Shown piece by piece: positions 28,832 through 35,420 of a stretch of 36,359 nucleotides of DNA. The position numbers and the translations under genes were made by a program. The notes under the pieces are model-generated. The model saw nothing but the letters and a program-made list of their open reading frames with translations, searched no databases and was not told where the DNA came from. The number at the start of each line of letters is the position of its first letter. Positions within the stretch are counted from its first letter, which is position 1. The DNA is from CAZNGF01 sp964572855. GTDB lineage: Bacteria; Bipolaricaulota; Bipolaricaulia; RBG-16-55-9; JAJCYT01. Location: NCBI GenBank assembly GCA_964572855.1, contig CAZNGF010000020.1:1-36359 (forward strand), read 5' to 3'.

Positions 28832-30055
28832 ATGGTCCAGACGTTCTCCCCCTCCCAGACGCAAGCCATGCGCCGGGCCGCGGCCCGGCACGAGTCCGAC
28901 ATGGTCCGGTTCCTGCGCGAGCTGATCGCGATCCCGAGCGAGAGCGGCCAGGAGCGCGCCGTGGTCCAGCGCATCGCCGGCGAGATGGAATCCGTGGGCT
29001 TCGACGAGGTAAACATCGACCCCATGGGCAACTTGCTGGGACGCATCGGCCACGGCAAACGGGTCGTGGCCATCGACACGCACGTCGACACCGTGGGCGT
29101 GGGCAACCTGAGCGAGTGGACGCGCGACCCCTACGGGGCCGTGCTCGAGGACGGGATCATCTACGGGCGCGGCGCCTCCGACCAAAAGGGCCCGATGGCC
29201 AGCATGGTCTACGCCGGCAAGATGATCAAGGCGCTCGGCCTCGAGGACGACTACACGCTCTACATCGTGGCCACGGTGCAGGAGGAGGACTGCGACGGGC
29301 TCTGTTGGCAGTACATCGTCAACGAGGACGGCATCCGGCCCGACGTGGTCGTGATCACCGAGCCCACCAACCTGAACGTCTACCGCGGCCACCGCGGGCG
29401 CATCGAGATCGAGGTCAGCACCAAGGGCAAGTCGTGCCACGCCAGCGCCCCGGAGCGGGGCGTGAACGCGGTTTGCAACATGATGCCGGTCGTCCAGGAG
29501 ATCGTGCAGCTCAACGAGCGGCTCAAGGACGACCCCTTCCTGGGCAAGGGCACGGTCGCCGTGACCCACATCGGCTGCGACACGCCCAGCCTCAACGCCG
29601 TGCCCTCGCACTGCTCGATTTACCTGGACCGGCGCCTCACCGTCGGCGAGGATCGCGACCTGGCCGTGCGCGAGGTCGAGGACGCGGTGCAACGCGCCGG
29701 CATCGAGGCCAGCGTTACCGTGCCGCGCTACAACAAGCCCGGCTACACGGGACTGGTCTACGAGACCGAGAAGTACTTCCCCTCCTGGGTGGTCGCGGAG
29801 GAACACCCCGCCGTGCAGACGGCGGTCGGGACCTACCGCGAGCTGTTCGATTCGGCGCCGCACGTGGGCCGCTGGGTGTTCAGCACCAACGCGGTCTCGA
29901 TTACGGGCATGTACGGCATCCCGAGCGTGGGCTTTGGCCCCGGCGACGAGATTTACGCCCACACGGTCGACGAGCAGATGCCCGTGGACCAACTGGTCAA
30001 GGCCGCGGCCTTCTACGCCGCCTTCCCCAAGCAGTTCGTGCGCAACGGGGGATAA
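28832..30055 (+). CDS. YgeY-family M20 metallohydrolase
   Basis: Di-zinc aminoacylase/deacetylase-type hydrolase, 407 aa. Seen: metal ligands H84 and D86 in IDTHVDTVGVGN, bridging D117 in YGRGASDQKGPMAS, catalytic and ligand glutamates E151-E152 in VQEEDCDGL, a TEP ligand region (VVVITEPTNLNVYRGHRG), and the last ligand histidine in YAHTVDEQMP. The dimerisation insert contains GKSCHASAPERGVNAV. YgeY relatives are annotated as selenium-metabolism-linked hydrolases and sit in the E. coli ygeW-ygeX-ygeY-yqeA cluster. The ATG at 28832 has AAAGGAG upstream; longer frames lack one. Divergent from the carbamoyltransferases, so probably the hydrolytic step of the same pathway. Confidence 0.9.
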   Translation: MVQTFSPSQTQAMRRAAARHESDMVRFLRELIAIPSESGQERAVVQRIAGEMESVGFDEVNIDPMGNLLGRIGHGKRVVAIDTHVDTVGVGNLSEWTRDPYGAVLEDGIIYGRGASDQKGPMASMVYAGKMIKALGLEDDYTLYIVATVQEEDCDGLCWQYIVNEDGIRPDVVVITEPTNLNVYRGHRGRIEIEVSTKGKSCHASAPERGVNAVCNMMPVVQEIVQLNERLKDDPFLGKGTVAVTHIGCDTPSLNAVPSHCSIYLDRRLTVGEDRDLAVREVEDAVQRAGIEASVTVPRYNKPGYTGLVYETEKYFPSWVVAEEHPAVQTAVGTYRELFDSAPHVGRWVFSTNAVSITGMYGIPSVGFGPGDEIYAHTVDEQMPVDQLVKAAAFYAAFPKQFVRNGG

Positions 30056-30064
30056 CCAATTGTC

Positions 30065-30086
30065 GGGGCGCACGGCCGTGCGCCCC
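30065..30086. repeat. Perfect 22-bp palindrome GGGGCGCACGG/CCGTGCGCCCC
   Basis: Eleven-base arms with no loop, between convergent genes. It may serve both strands as a transcript end. Confidence 0.6.
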
Positions 30087-30121
30087 TTCACAAAGACGAT
30101 TGCCCGCGCACGCACAGCCCC

Positions 30122-31174
30122 CTACCCCAGCGCCTCCAGGCGCCAGATGAGCACGTAGTCGCTGCGCTCGCCGGCGTAGGAGACGCCCACCACGTAGGCG
30201 CCATTGGGGGCGAGCTTGAGCTCGAAGATCGACTCGCCCAGCCCCGTGAGCGTGCGCACGACCCGGCCGTCGGGCACGCTCACGATCTTGAGCCCGGCCT
30301 CGGCGCGCGCGTGATAGAACTCGCCCACGACGAGGTAGCGGCTGTCGGCCGTGAAGCGCAACGTGTACGTTCCGCGCTCCTCGGGCGGTGCGCTGCGCAG
30401 GGTTGCCGGGAAGAAGTTGATCCCGACGTCGGTCATGTCCCAGAGCGCGATGTCGCTGCCCAGGCCCGCGGTGGCCAACCAGCGGCCGTCGGGCGAGAAG
30501 GCCACCGCGCTGCCGAGCGTTTCCGTGAGCCGTTTGAACGGGGCGAGCTCCCCGTCGGGCCCCACGCGCCAGAGCTTGGCGCCCTCGTTGCTGGTCGAGG
30601 CCAGCCAGCGCCCGTCGGGCGAGAAGTCGAGCTCGACCACGGTTTTGCCCAGGATGTGGCGGTTTTCGACCGCGCGGCCCATCAGCCGTCCGCTGGGCCA
30701 GGCCCAGAGCGAGATCCGCCCGGCCTCGTCGCCGGCGGCCAGCCAGCGCCCGTCGGGCGAGAACGCCAGCGTGTAGACCCCGGCGCCGGCGGCTAGTTCC
30801 TTGCCGAGTTGCCAGTCCCCGGCGCGCCAGAGCCGGACCCCGGCCTCGCCGCCGCTGGCCAGCCAGTGGCCATCGGGCGAGAACGCCAGGCTGTAGGCGC
30901 GGTCGTCCAGCAGCGAGCTCGTGACCATGCCGTCCTCGCTGAACAGGAGCGTGTCGTTGTAGGGGCTGCCCACGGCGATCAGGCGGCTGTCGGGCGAGAC
31001 CGCCAGCGCGCGCAGCTCGGCCGCCGCCGAGCCAACATGGGCCAGGCAGAAATGGCCCGTGGGGGCCTCCGCGCACTCGGGCGGTTGGGCCAGCGCCGCG
31101 GGCGCAATCCAGAGTGAGGCCAGCGCGAGCGCCGTCCAGAGCGCGGTCCGGCGGCAAGCCTTGGGTCGGATCAA
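30122..31174 (-). CDS. Secreted seven-repeat WD40 beta-propeller protein
   Basis: 350 aa. Residues 1-29 form a signal peptide (TALWTALALASLWIAPAALA then Q), and there is no lipobox or C-terminal anchor, so the protein is exported. Seven WD40-like units follow, most marked by SPDGRWLA (LAFSPDGHWLASGG, LAFSPDGRWLAAGD, LDFSPDGRWLASTS, VAFSPDGRWLATAG) and weaker flanking ones (LAVSPDSRLIAVG, LRFTADSRYLVVGE, LKLAPNGAYVVGVS), enough for one closed propeller. Start is TTG at 31174, supported by AAAGGAGG 5 nt upstream. It lies 23 nt after the M56/YWTD gene, so it is the third gene of the BlaI operon. Function unknown; a partner or ligand for the sensor is a possible role. Confidence 0.85.
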   Translation of the reverse strand: MIRPKACRRTALWTALALASLWIAPAALAQPPECAEAPTGHFCLAHVGSAAAELRALAVSPDSRLIAVGSPYNDTLLFSEDGMVTSSLLDDRAYSLAFSPDGHWLASGGEAGVRLWRAGDWQLGKELAAGAGVYTLAFSPDGRWLAAGDEAGRISLWAWPSGRLMGRAVENRHILGKTVVELDFSPDGRWLASTSNEGAKLWRVGPDGELAPFKRLTETLGSAVAFSPDGRWLATAGLGSDIALWDMTDVGINFFPATLRSAPPEERGTYTLRFTADSRYLVVGEFYHARAEAGLKIVSVPDGRVVRTLTGLGESIFELKLAPNGAYVVGVSYAGERSDYVLIWRLEALG

Positions 31175-31197
31175 ACCGGCCTCCTTTCAGCCCCTCG

Positions 31198-33078
31198 TCA
31201 CTCGAGCGCGAGCACGACGCCGACCGGGTTGCGCAGCCCCTCGCCCAGCGCGCGCACGCGGAAGCCGTTGAGCGTTGCGCTGTAGAGCCGGCCGCTGGCG
31301 GCGTCCGCCCAGTAGAGCGTCTGGCGAGCCGCGTCCAGCTCCAGCCCCGCCGGCGCCGACAGCCCCGTGAACAGCGTGCGCACCCGCGAGCCGTCCAGGT
31401 CCGCCCGTCGGATGCGTCCTCCCTGTGCCTCGCTCCAGTAGAGCGCGTCGCCCGCGGGGTCCAGTGCCAGGCCGCTGGGACCTTTGAGCCCGCCGAGCAG
31501 GGTTTCGACGTGCGAGCCGTTCAGGTCCGCCCGCTGCAGTTGGCCCGCCAGCGCGGTCCAGTAGAGGTCTCCGGTTCCCGTGTCGAGCCGCAGGCTCGAC
31601 GGCCCCTGCAGGCCGCTCACCACGGTTTCGACGCGCTTTCCGTTCAGGTCGGCACGCCGGATCTGCGTGGGTTCGGCCCAGTAAACCTTGCCGCCCCCGA
31701 CGTCCAGCGCCAGCGCGAAGATCGGGCCGGGCGTGGACCAGAGCGTCTCAACCCCCGTGCCGTCCAGGTTGGCCCGGCGCAGGCGGCCGGCCTCGTCGCT
31801 CCAGTAGACCTTGCCCAGCGCGGGGGCCAGCGCCACGCCCAGCGGGTGGTCCAGGTCGCGTAGCACGGTCTGCAAGCCCGTGCCGTCCAGGTTGGCCCGG
31901 CGCAGCGCGCCGCCGTCGCGTTCGGCCCAGTAGACCTTTCCGTGCGGGTCGAACGCGACCGAGAACTGCGGCTGCAGCACGAACAGCGCCAGCGCCGCCA
32001 GCGCCAGCACCCCGCCCAGCCAGCGCGGGCGCGGGGGGGGCGCGGACGCGGGCGCGCCACGGACCAGGCGCCGCACGCGCCCCAGCAGCGGCCCGTGCCC
32101 GTCGGCGGCCGCCGCCAGGCGCGGCCCGCCCGGCCCGCGCAGCGTCTCCAGCCGGGTGAGCGCCCGCACGTAGGTGCGCACGTCGCCGCAGACCCGCACG
32201 GCGCGGTCGTCGCAGCAGTGTTCGCGCTCCCGGCGGGCTTGGGCCGAGACCCACCACACCGCCGGGTGGTAGAACAGCAAGACCTCGAACGCCGACTGCA
32301 CCAGGTTGACCCAGACGTCGTGGCGGCGGATGTGGGCCAGCTCATGGGCCAGCACGGCCTCGAGCTGGTCCGGCGTCAAGCCCGCCAGCGCGCTGGTCGG
32401 GACCAGGACGACGGGGCGCAGCCAGCCCACGACGGTGGGCACCCATACGGCGCGCGATTCGAACGCGGCCACCGCGCGCTTCAACCCCAGCGCGGCCGAC
32501 AGGCGCGCCAGCGTCGCCTGCCAGTCCGGCGGCAGGGGCGTGCGCTCGCCGCGCAGCCGGTGCACGGCCAGCATGCCGCCGGTGAGCCGCAACGAAAGCG
32601 TCAGGACGCCAAACAGCCAAGAGAGCACGATCCAATGGATCTGCCCCTTCATCCAAGTCTTGAACCCGCGTAGGGCCGCGACGAACGCGAGCCGGTCGGG
32701 GGCCGCGGCCGGGGGGGCCTCCCGTAGGCGGGTCGGCACCGACACCACGGGCATGGGTTGCAGGCGTCCGCGGTCGACGGTCGTCTCGGGTACCAGGCGC
32801 GCCGTGCCGGGCGGCGAAACCGCCTCGACCGAGACGGGGGCGAGCCGGATCGGCTCGGGCTGCAGCGTGTGATAGGCGGACCAGCCGGTCACGACGACCG
32901 CTACGACCATGGCCGCCAGCGTCCCGAGCGCGACCGCGTAGCGCGGGTTGGGGGCGTGCTGCGGCAGCAGCCCCAGCACGCCCTTGCAGAGGAGCGCAAG
33001 CAGCACCCCCTGCCAGAGAAAGTGCAACAGCGCCCAGCCGAGCGCCTGGACCAGGGGGAGGTTGGACAGGGAAAGCAC
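31198..33078 (-). CDS. BlaR1/MecR1-like M56 metalloprotease with YWTD beta-propeller sensor domain
   Basis: 626 aa membrane signal transducer. Membrane helices at about 9-30, 48-66, 147-168 and 353-372. Between the third and fourth lies the M56 zinc protease: VLAHELAHIRRHD (HExxH, 245-249) and downstream ERE-HCCDD (third ligand E286). In BlaR1 and MecR1 the domain after helix 4 is an external penicillin-binding sensor; here it is six YWTD repeats (KVYWAE, KVYWSD, KVYWAE, DLYWTA, ALYWSE, TLYWAD, 380-600), as in LDL-receptor propellers. The expected mechanism is ligand binding outside and cleavage of the cognate repressor inside. GTG start, 6 nt after the repressor gene. Ligand unknown. Confidence 0.9.
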   Translation of the reverse strand: MLSLSNLPLVQALGWALLHFLWQGVLLALLCKGVLGLLPQHAPNPRYAVALGTLAAMVVAVVVTGWSAYHTLQPEPIRLAPVSVEAVSPPGTARLVPETTVDRGRLQPMPVVSVPTRLREAPPAAAPDRLAFVAALRGFKTWMKGQIHWIVLSWLFGVLTLSLRLTGGMLAVHRLRGERTPLPPDWQATLARLSAALGLKRAVAAFESRAVWVPTVVGWLRPVVLVPTSALAGLTPDQLEAVLAHELAHIRRHDVWVNLVQSAFEVLLFYHPAVWWVSAQARREREHCCDDRAVRVCGDVRTYVRALTRLETLRGPGGPRLAAAADGHGPLLGRVRRLVRGAPASAPPPRPRWLGGVLALAALALFVLQPQFSVAFDPHGKVYWAERDGGALRRANLDGTGLQTVLRDLDHPLGVALAPALGKVYWSDEAGRLRRANLDGTGVETLWSTPGPIFALALDVGGGKVYWAEPTQIRRADLNGKRVETVVSGLQGPSSLRLDTGTGDLYWTALAGQLQRADLNGSHVETLLGGLKGPSGLALDPAGDALYWSEAQGGRIRRADLDGSRVRTLFTGLSAPAGLELDAARQTLYWADAASGRLYSATLNGFRVRALGEGLRNPVGVVLALE

Positions 33079-33084
33079 GCTTGA

Positions 33085-33471
33085 TCAGCCTCCGCGTTCG
33101 ATGTCGTCCAGCAGGCGGCGGATCTCCTCGAGCTCCTGCGACGAGGCGCGCTTGGCCGAGAGGGCGTGCAGGACGAGCTTGCTGGCCGAGCCCCCGAAGG
33201 CGCGCTCGATCAGGTCGTTGACCAGGTGGCGCTGGGTTTGCGTCTGAGGGTTGGCCGGCTCGTAGACGTGCGGGCGGCTCGAACTGTCCCGGCACAGCAA
33301 CCCCTTCTGGTGCATGATCTGCATGAGCTTGAGCGTCGTGGTGTAGCTCGTACCTCTGGGCTCGCCCACCACCTCGTGGACCTCGCGCACCGTGCTGGGC
33401 CCCCGCTCCCAAATGACGCGCAAAATGCCCAGTTCGGCCGTCGTGGGTTTGACTCGCTCCCGGTTGGCCAT
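33085..33471 (-). CDS. BlaI/MecI/CopY-family transcriptional repressor
   Basis: 128-aa winged-helix repressor. Seen: TTAELGILRVIWERGPSTVR (helices 1-2), the recognition region GTSYTTTLKLMQIMHQKGL, the wing (RDSSSRPHVYEP) and a C-terminal dimerisation helix ending in LEEIRRLLDDIERGG. In BlaI the inducer protease cuts in the C-terminal half, between recognition and dimerisation parts. Here the protease gene follows directly. ATG at 33471 has AAGGAGG 8 nt upstream; the longer frame to 33552 would cross the promoter and operator. Probably represses its own three-gene operon through the palindrome at 33498-33517. Confidence 0.93.
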   Translation of the reverse strand: MANRERVKPTTAELGILRVIWERGPSTVREVHEVVGEPRGTSYTTTLKLMQIMHQKGLLCRDSSSRPHVYEPANPQTQTQRHLVNDLIERAFGGSASKLVLHALSAKRASSQELEEIRRLLDDIERGG

Positions 33472-33497
33472 GGGAAGGTCCTCCTTGAGGGAACACA

Positions 33498-33517
33498 CAT
33501 ACGAACCCGTTCGTATG
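33498..33517. promoter_or_regulatory. Operator palindrome of the BlaI-type operon
   Basis: CATACGAA (33498-33505), CCCG, TTCGTATG (33510-33517): perfect 8-bp arms. It starts 5 bp downstream of the -10 and covers the expected transcription start. The sequence differs from the TACA-N-TGTA core of classical BlaI/MecI operators. Confidence 0.7.
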
Positions 33518-33522
33518 AGGGA

Positions 33523-33552
33523 ATCATAGTCCAAGGTCGCGGTCGGTGTCAA
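33523..33552 (-). promoter_or_regulatory. Promoter of the BlaI-M56/YWTD-WD40 operon
   Basis: Minus strand: consensus TTGACA (33547-33552), 18-bp spacer, TATGAT (33523-33528). Confidence 0.75.
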
Positions 33553-33663
33553 GGGGGCGCTTGCGGGGGCGCGACCTCCCGCTTACTGTCTTAAGATCGG
33601 TCGATGGAACCGTCGCGGGCGCACGCCCGACGCGTCGACGCCCGCTGACACAAGGAGGTGGCC

Positions 33664-34230
33664 GTGAAGCGAGACGACACCCTGGCCCTGGTGCGGGAAT
33701 ACACCAGCAACGAGAACCTGGTCAAGCACATGCTGGCCGTCGAGGCGGCCATGCGGGCTTATGCGCGCCGCTTCGGCGAGGACGAGGAACGGTGGGGCAA
33801 CGTCGGGCTCGTGCACGACTTCGACTACGAGCGCTGGCCCAACCCCGAGCGCGTGCCCGACGAGGGGCACCCGTCCAGCGGCGTGGCCATCCTGCGCGAG
33901 CGCGGCTGGGACGAGCAAGCCTGCCGCGCGATCCTCGGGCACGGCGACTACACCGGCGTCCCGCGCGACACGCTGCTGGCCAGGGCGCTCTACGCCGTGG
34001 ACGAGCTCACGGGCCTGGTGGTGGCCACGGCGCTGGTGCGGCCCAACAAGTCGCTGGCCGAGGTCGACGTTGGCACCGTGAAGAGGAAGTGGAAGGACAA
34101 GTCGTTTGCCAAGGGCGTCAACCGCGAGGACATCGAGCGCGGCGCGGCCGAGCTGGGCGTGCCACTCGACGAGCACATCGGGGTCGTGATCGCCGCCATG
34201 CAGGGCGTCTCGGACGAATTGGGGCTCTAG
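33664..34230 (+). CDS. HD-domain hydrolase
   Basis: 188-aa cytosolic HD-superfamily protein. Seen: the first metal-site histidine in NLVKHMLAVEAAM, the HD pair in VGLVHDFDYERW, GHPSSGVAIL and ILGHGDYTG further on, which together give the H...HD...H...D set of this hydrolase group, and LYAVDELTGLVVATAL. Members are usually annotated as predicted HD phosphohydrolases; substrate unknown. The GTG at 33664 is chosen because AAGGAGG ends 5 nt before it; an in-frame GTG at 33658 overlaps that ribosome site. Its TAG stop overlaps the GTG of the next gene by one base. It is divergent from the BlaI operon. Confidence 0.85.
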   Translation: MKRDDTLALVREYTSNENLVKHMLAVEAAMRAYARRFGEDEERWGNVGLVHDFDYERWPNPERVPDEGHPSSGVAILRERGWDEQACRAILGHGDYTGVPRDTLLARALYAVDELTGLVVATALVRPNKSLAEVDVGTVKRKWKDKSFAKGVNREDIERGAAELGVPLDEHIGVVIAAMQGVSDELGL

Positions 34231-35420
34231 TGGGCCCCCACACGCGCGCGGTCCACGCCGGCGAGTGGCCCGACCCGCTCACGGGCGCGGTGGCCCCGCC
34301 GCTGTATCAAGCCTCGACCTACGCCTACGCGAGCGCGGCCGAGGGCGCGGTGCGCTTCGACGAGCAAACGTCCCCGCCGTACCGCGGCGCGGGCTACGTC
34401 TACGCGCGCTGGGACAACCCTACGGTGCGCGCGCTGGAGCTCAAGCTGGCCGCGCTCGAGGAGGGCGCGCGCGCGCTGGCGGCCGCCACCGGCATGGCCG
34501 CGGTCTCGACCGCGCTACTGACCCTGCTGCGCGGCGGCGACCACGTCGTGGCCCAGCGTCAGCTCTACTCCGGCACGCACCACCTGTTCGCCGAACGCCT
34601 GCCTGCCTGGGGCATCGAGACGACCTTCGTCGAAGGGAGCGACCCGGCCAGCTTTTCGGCCGCGCTCCGTCCCGAAACCAAGCTCGTCTACGTCGAGACC
34701 CCGAGCAACCCGCGCCTGGGGATCACGGACCTGGAAGCCGTGTCGCAGATCGCGCGCCGGGGCGGGGCGGTCACGGTCTGCGACAACACCTTCGCCACGC
34801 CCGTCAACCAGCGCCCGCTTTCACTGGGAATCGACCTGGTCGTCCACTCCATGACCAAGTTCCTGTGCGGCCACGGCGACGCCATGGGCGGCGCGATCGT
34901 GGGGTCGGAGGCGTTGCTGGCGCGTTGTGTTCCCGCCCTGCGCGATCTGGGCGGGAGCCTGAGCCCGTTCAACGCCTGGCTCATCACGCGCGCGCTGCAC
35001 ACGCTCCCCCTGCGGGTCGAGCGCCACAACGCCAACGCGCTGGCGCTGGCCGCGTATCTAAGCGGGCACGAGCGCATCGAGTGCACCCATTACCCCGGCC
35101 TGGCAACCCACCCCGGCCACGAAACCGCCAGGCGCCAGATGCCGGGCGGCTTCGGCGGGGTGCTCTCCTTCGAGGTGCGGGGCGGGCTAGGGGCCGGGCG
35201 TGCCGTCGTGGACGCGCTCGAACTGGCCACGCAGGCCGTGAGCTTAGGCGACACGCGCACGCTGGTATGCCACCCGGCCTCGACCACGCACCGCTCGATC
35301 CCGCCCGCGGCGCGCGCGAGCCAGGGCATCGGCGCGGGGCTCATCCGCGTCTCGGTCGGCCTGGAGGACGTTGAGGACCTGATCGCCGACTTCGCGCAGG
35401 CGCTGGAGGCCCGGCCGTGA
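34230..35420 (+). CDS. Trans-sulfuration PLP enzyme, cystathionine gamma-lyase/methionine gamma-lyase type
   Basis: Cys/Met-metabolism PLP enzyme (fold type I), 396 aa. Seen: N-terminal HTRAVHAGEWPDP, PPLYQASTYAY, YARWDNPTVRALE (neighbour-subunit phosphate contact), ALAAATGMAAVSTAL, YVETPSNPRLGITDLEAV, CDNTFATP, and the Schiff-base lysine K210 in HSMTKFLCGHGD. LYSGTHHLF keeps the active-site tyrosine. Family members make cystathionine, or split cystathionine or methionine; residues do not decide here. With the CBS-type gene at 11469 a gamma-lyase in reverse transsulfuration is the simplest reading. Start GTG at 34230 overlaps the HD gene stop (TAGTG), and the GTGA at 35417-35420 overlaps holA, giving a coupled run. 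Confidence 0.88.
   Translation: MGPHTRAVHAGEWPDPLTGAVAPPLYQASTYAYASAAEGAVRFDEQTSPPYRGAGYVYARWDNPTVRALELKLAALEEGARALAAATGMAAVSTALLTLLRGGDHVVAQRQLYSGTHHLFAERLPAWGIETTFVEGSDPASFSAALRPETKLVYVETPSNPRLGITDLEAVSQIARRGGAVTVCDNTFATPVNQRPLSLGIDLVVHSMTKFLCGHGDAMGGAIVGSEALLARCVPALRDLGGSLSPFNAWLITRALHTLPLRVERHNANALALAAYLSGHERIECTHYPGLATHPGHETARRQMPGGFGGVLSFEVRGGLGAGRAVVDALELATQAVSLGDTRTLVCHPASTTHRSIPPAARASQGIGAGLIRVSVGLEDVEDLIADFAQALEARP

Noticed and set aside
28015..30150. Long plus-strand frame spanning the PyrB-like gene and YgeY gene
   Set aside because: Covers two real genes in the wrong frame or strand; composition is an artefact of GC-rich third positions.
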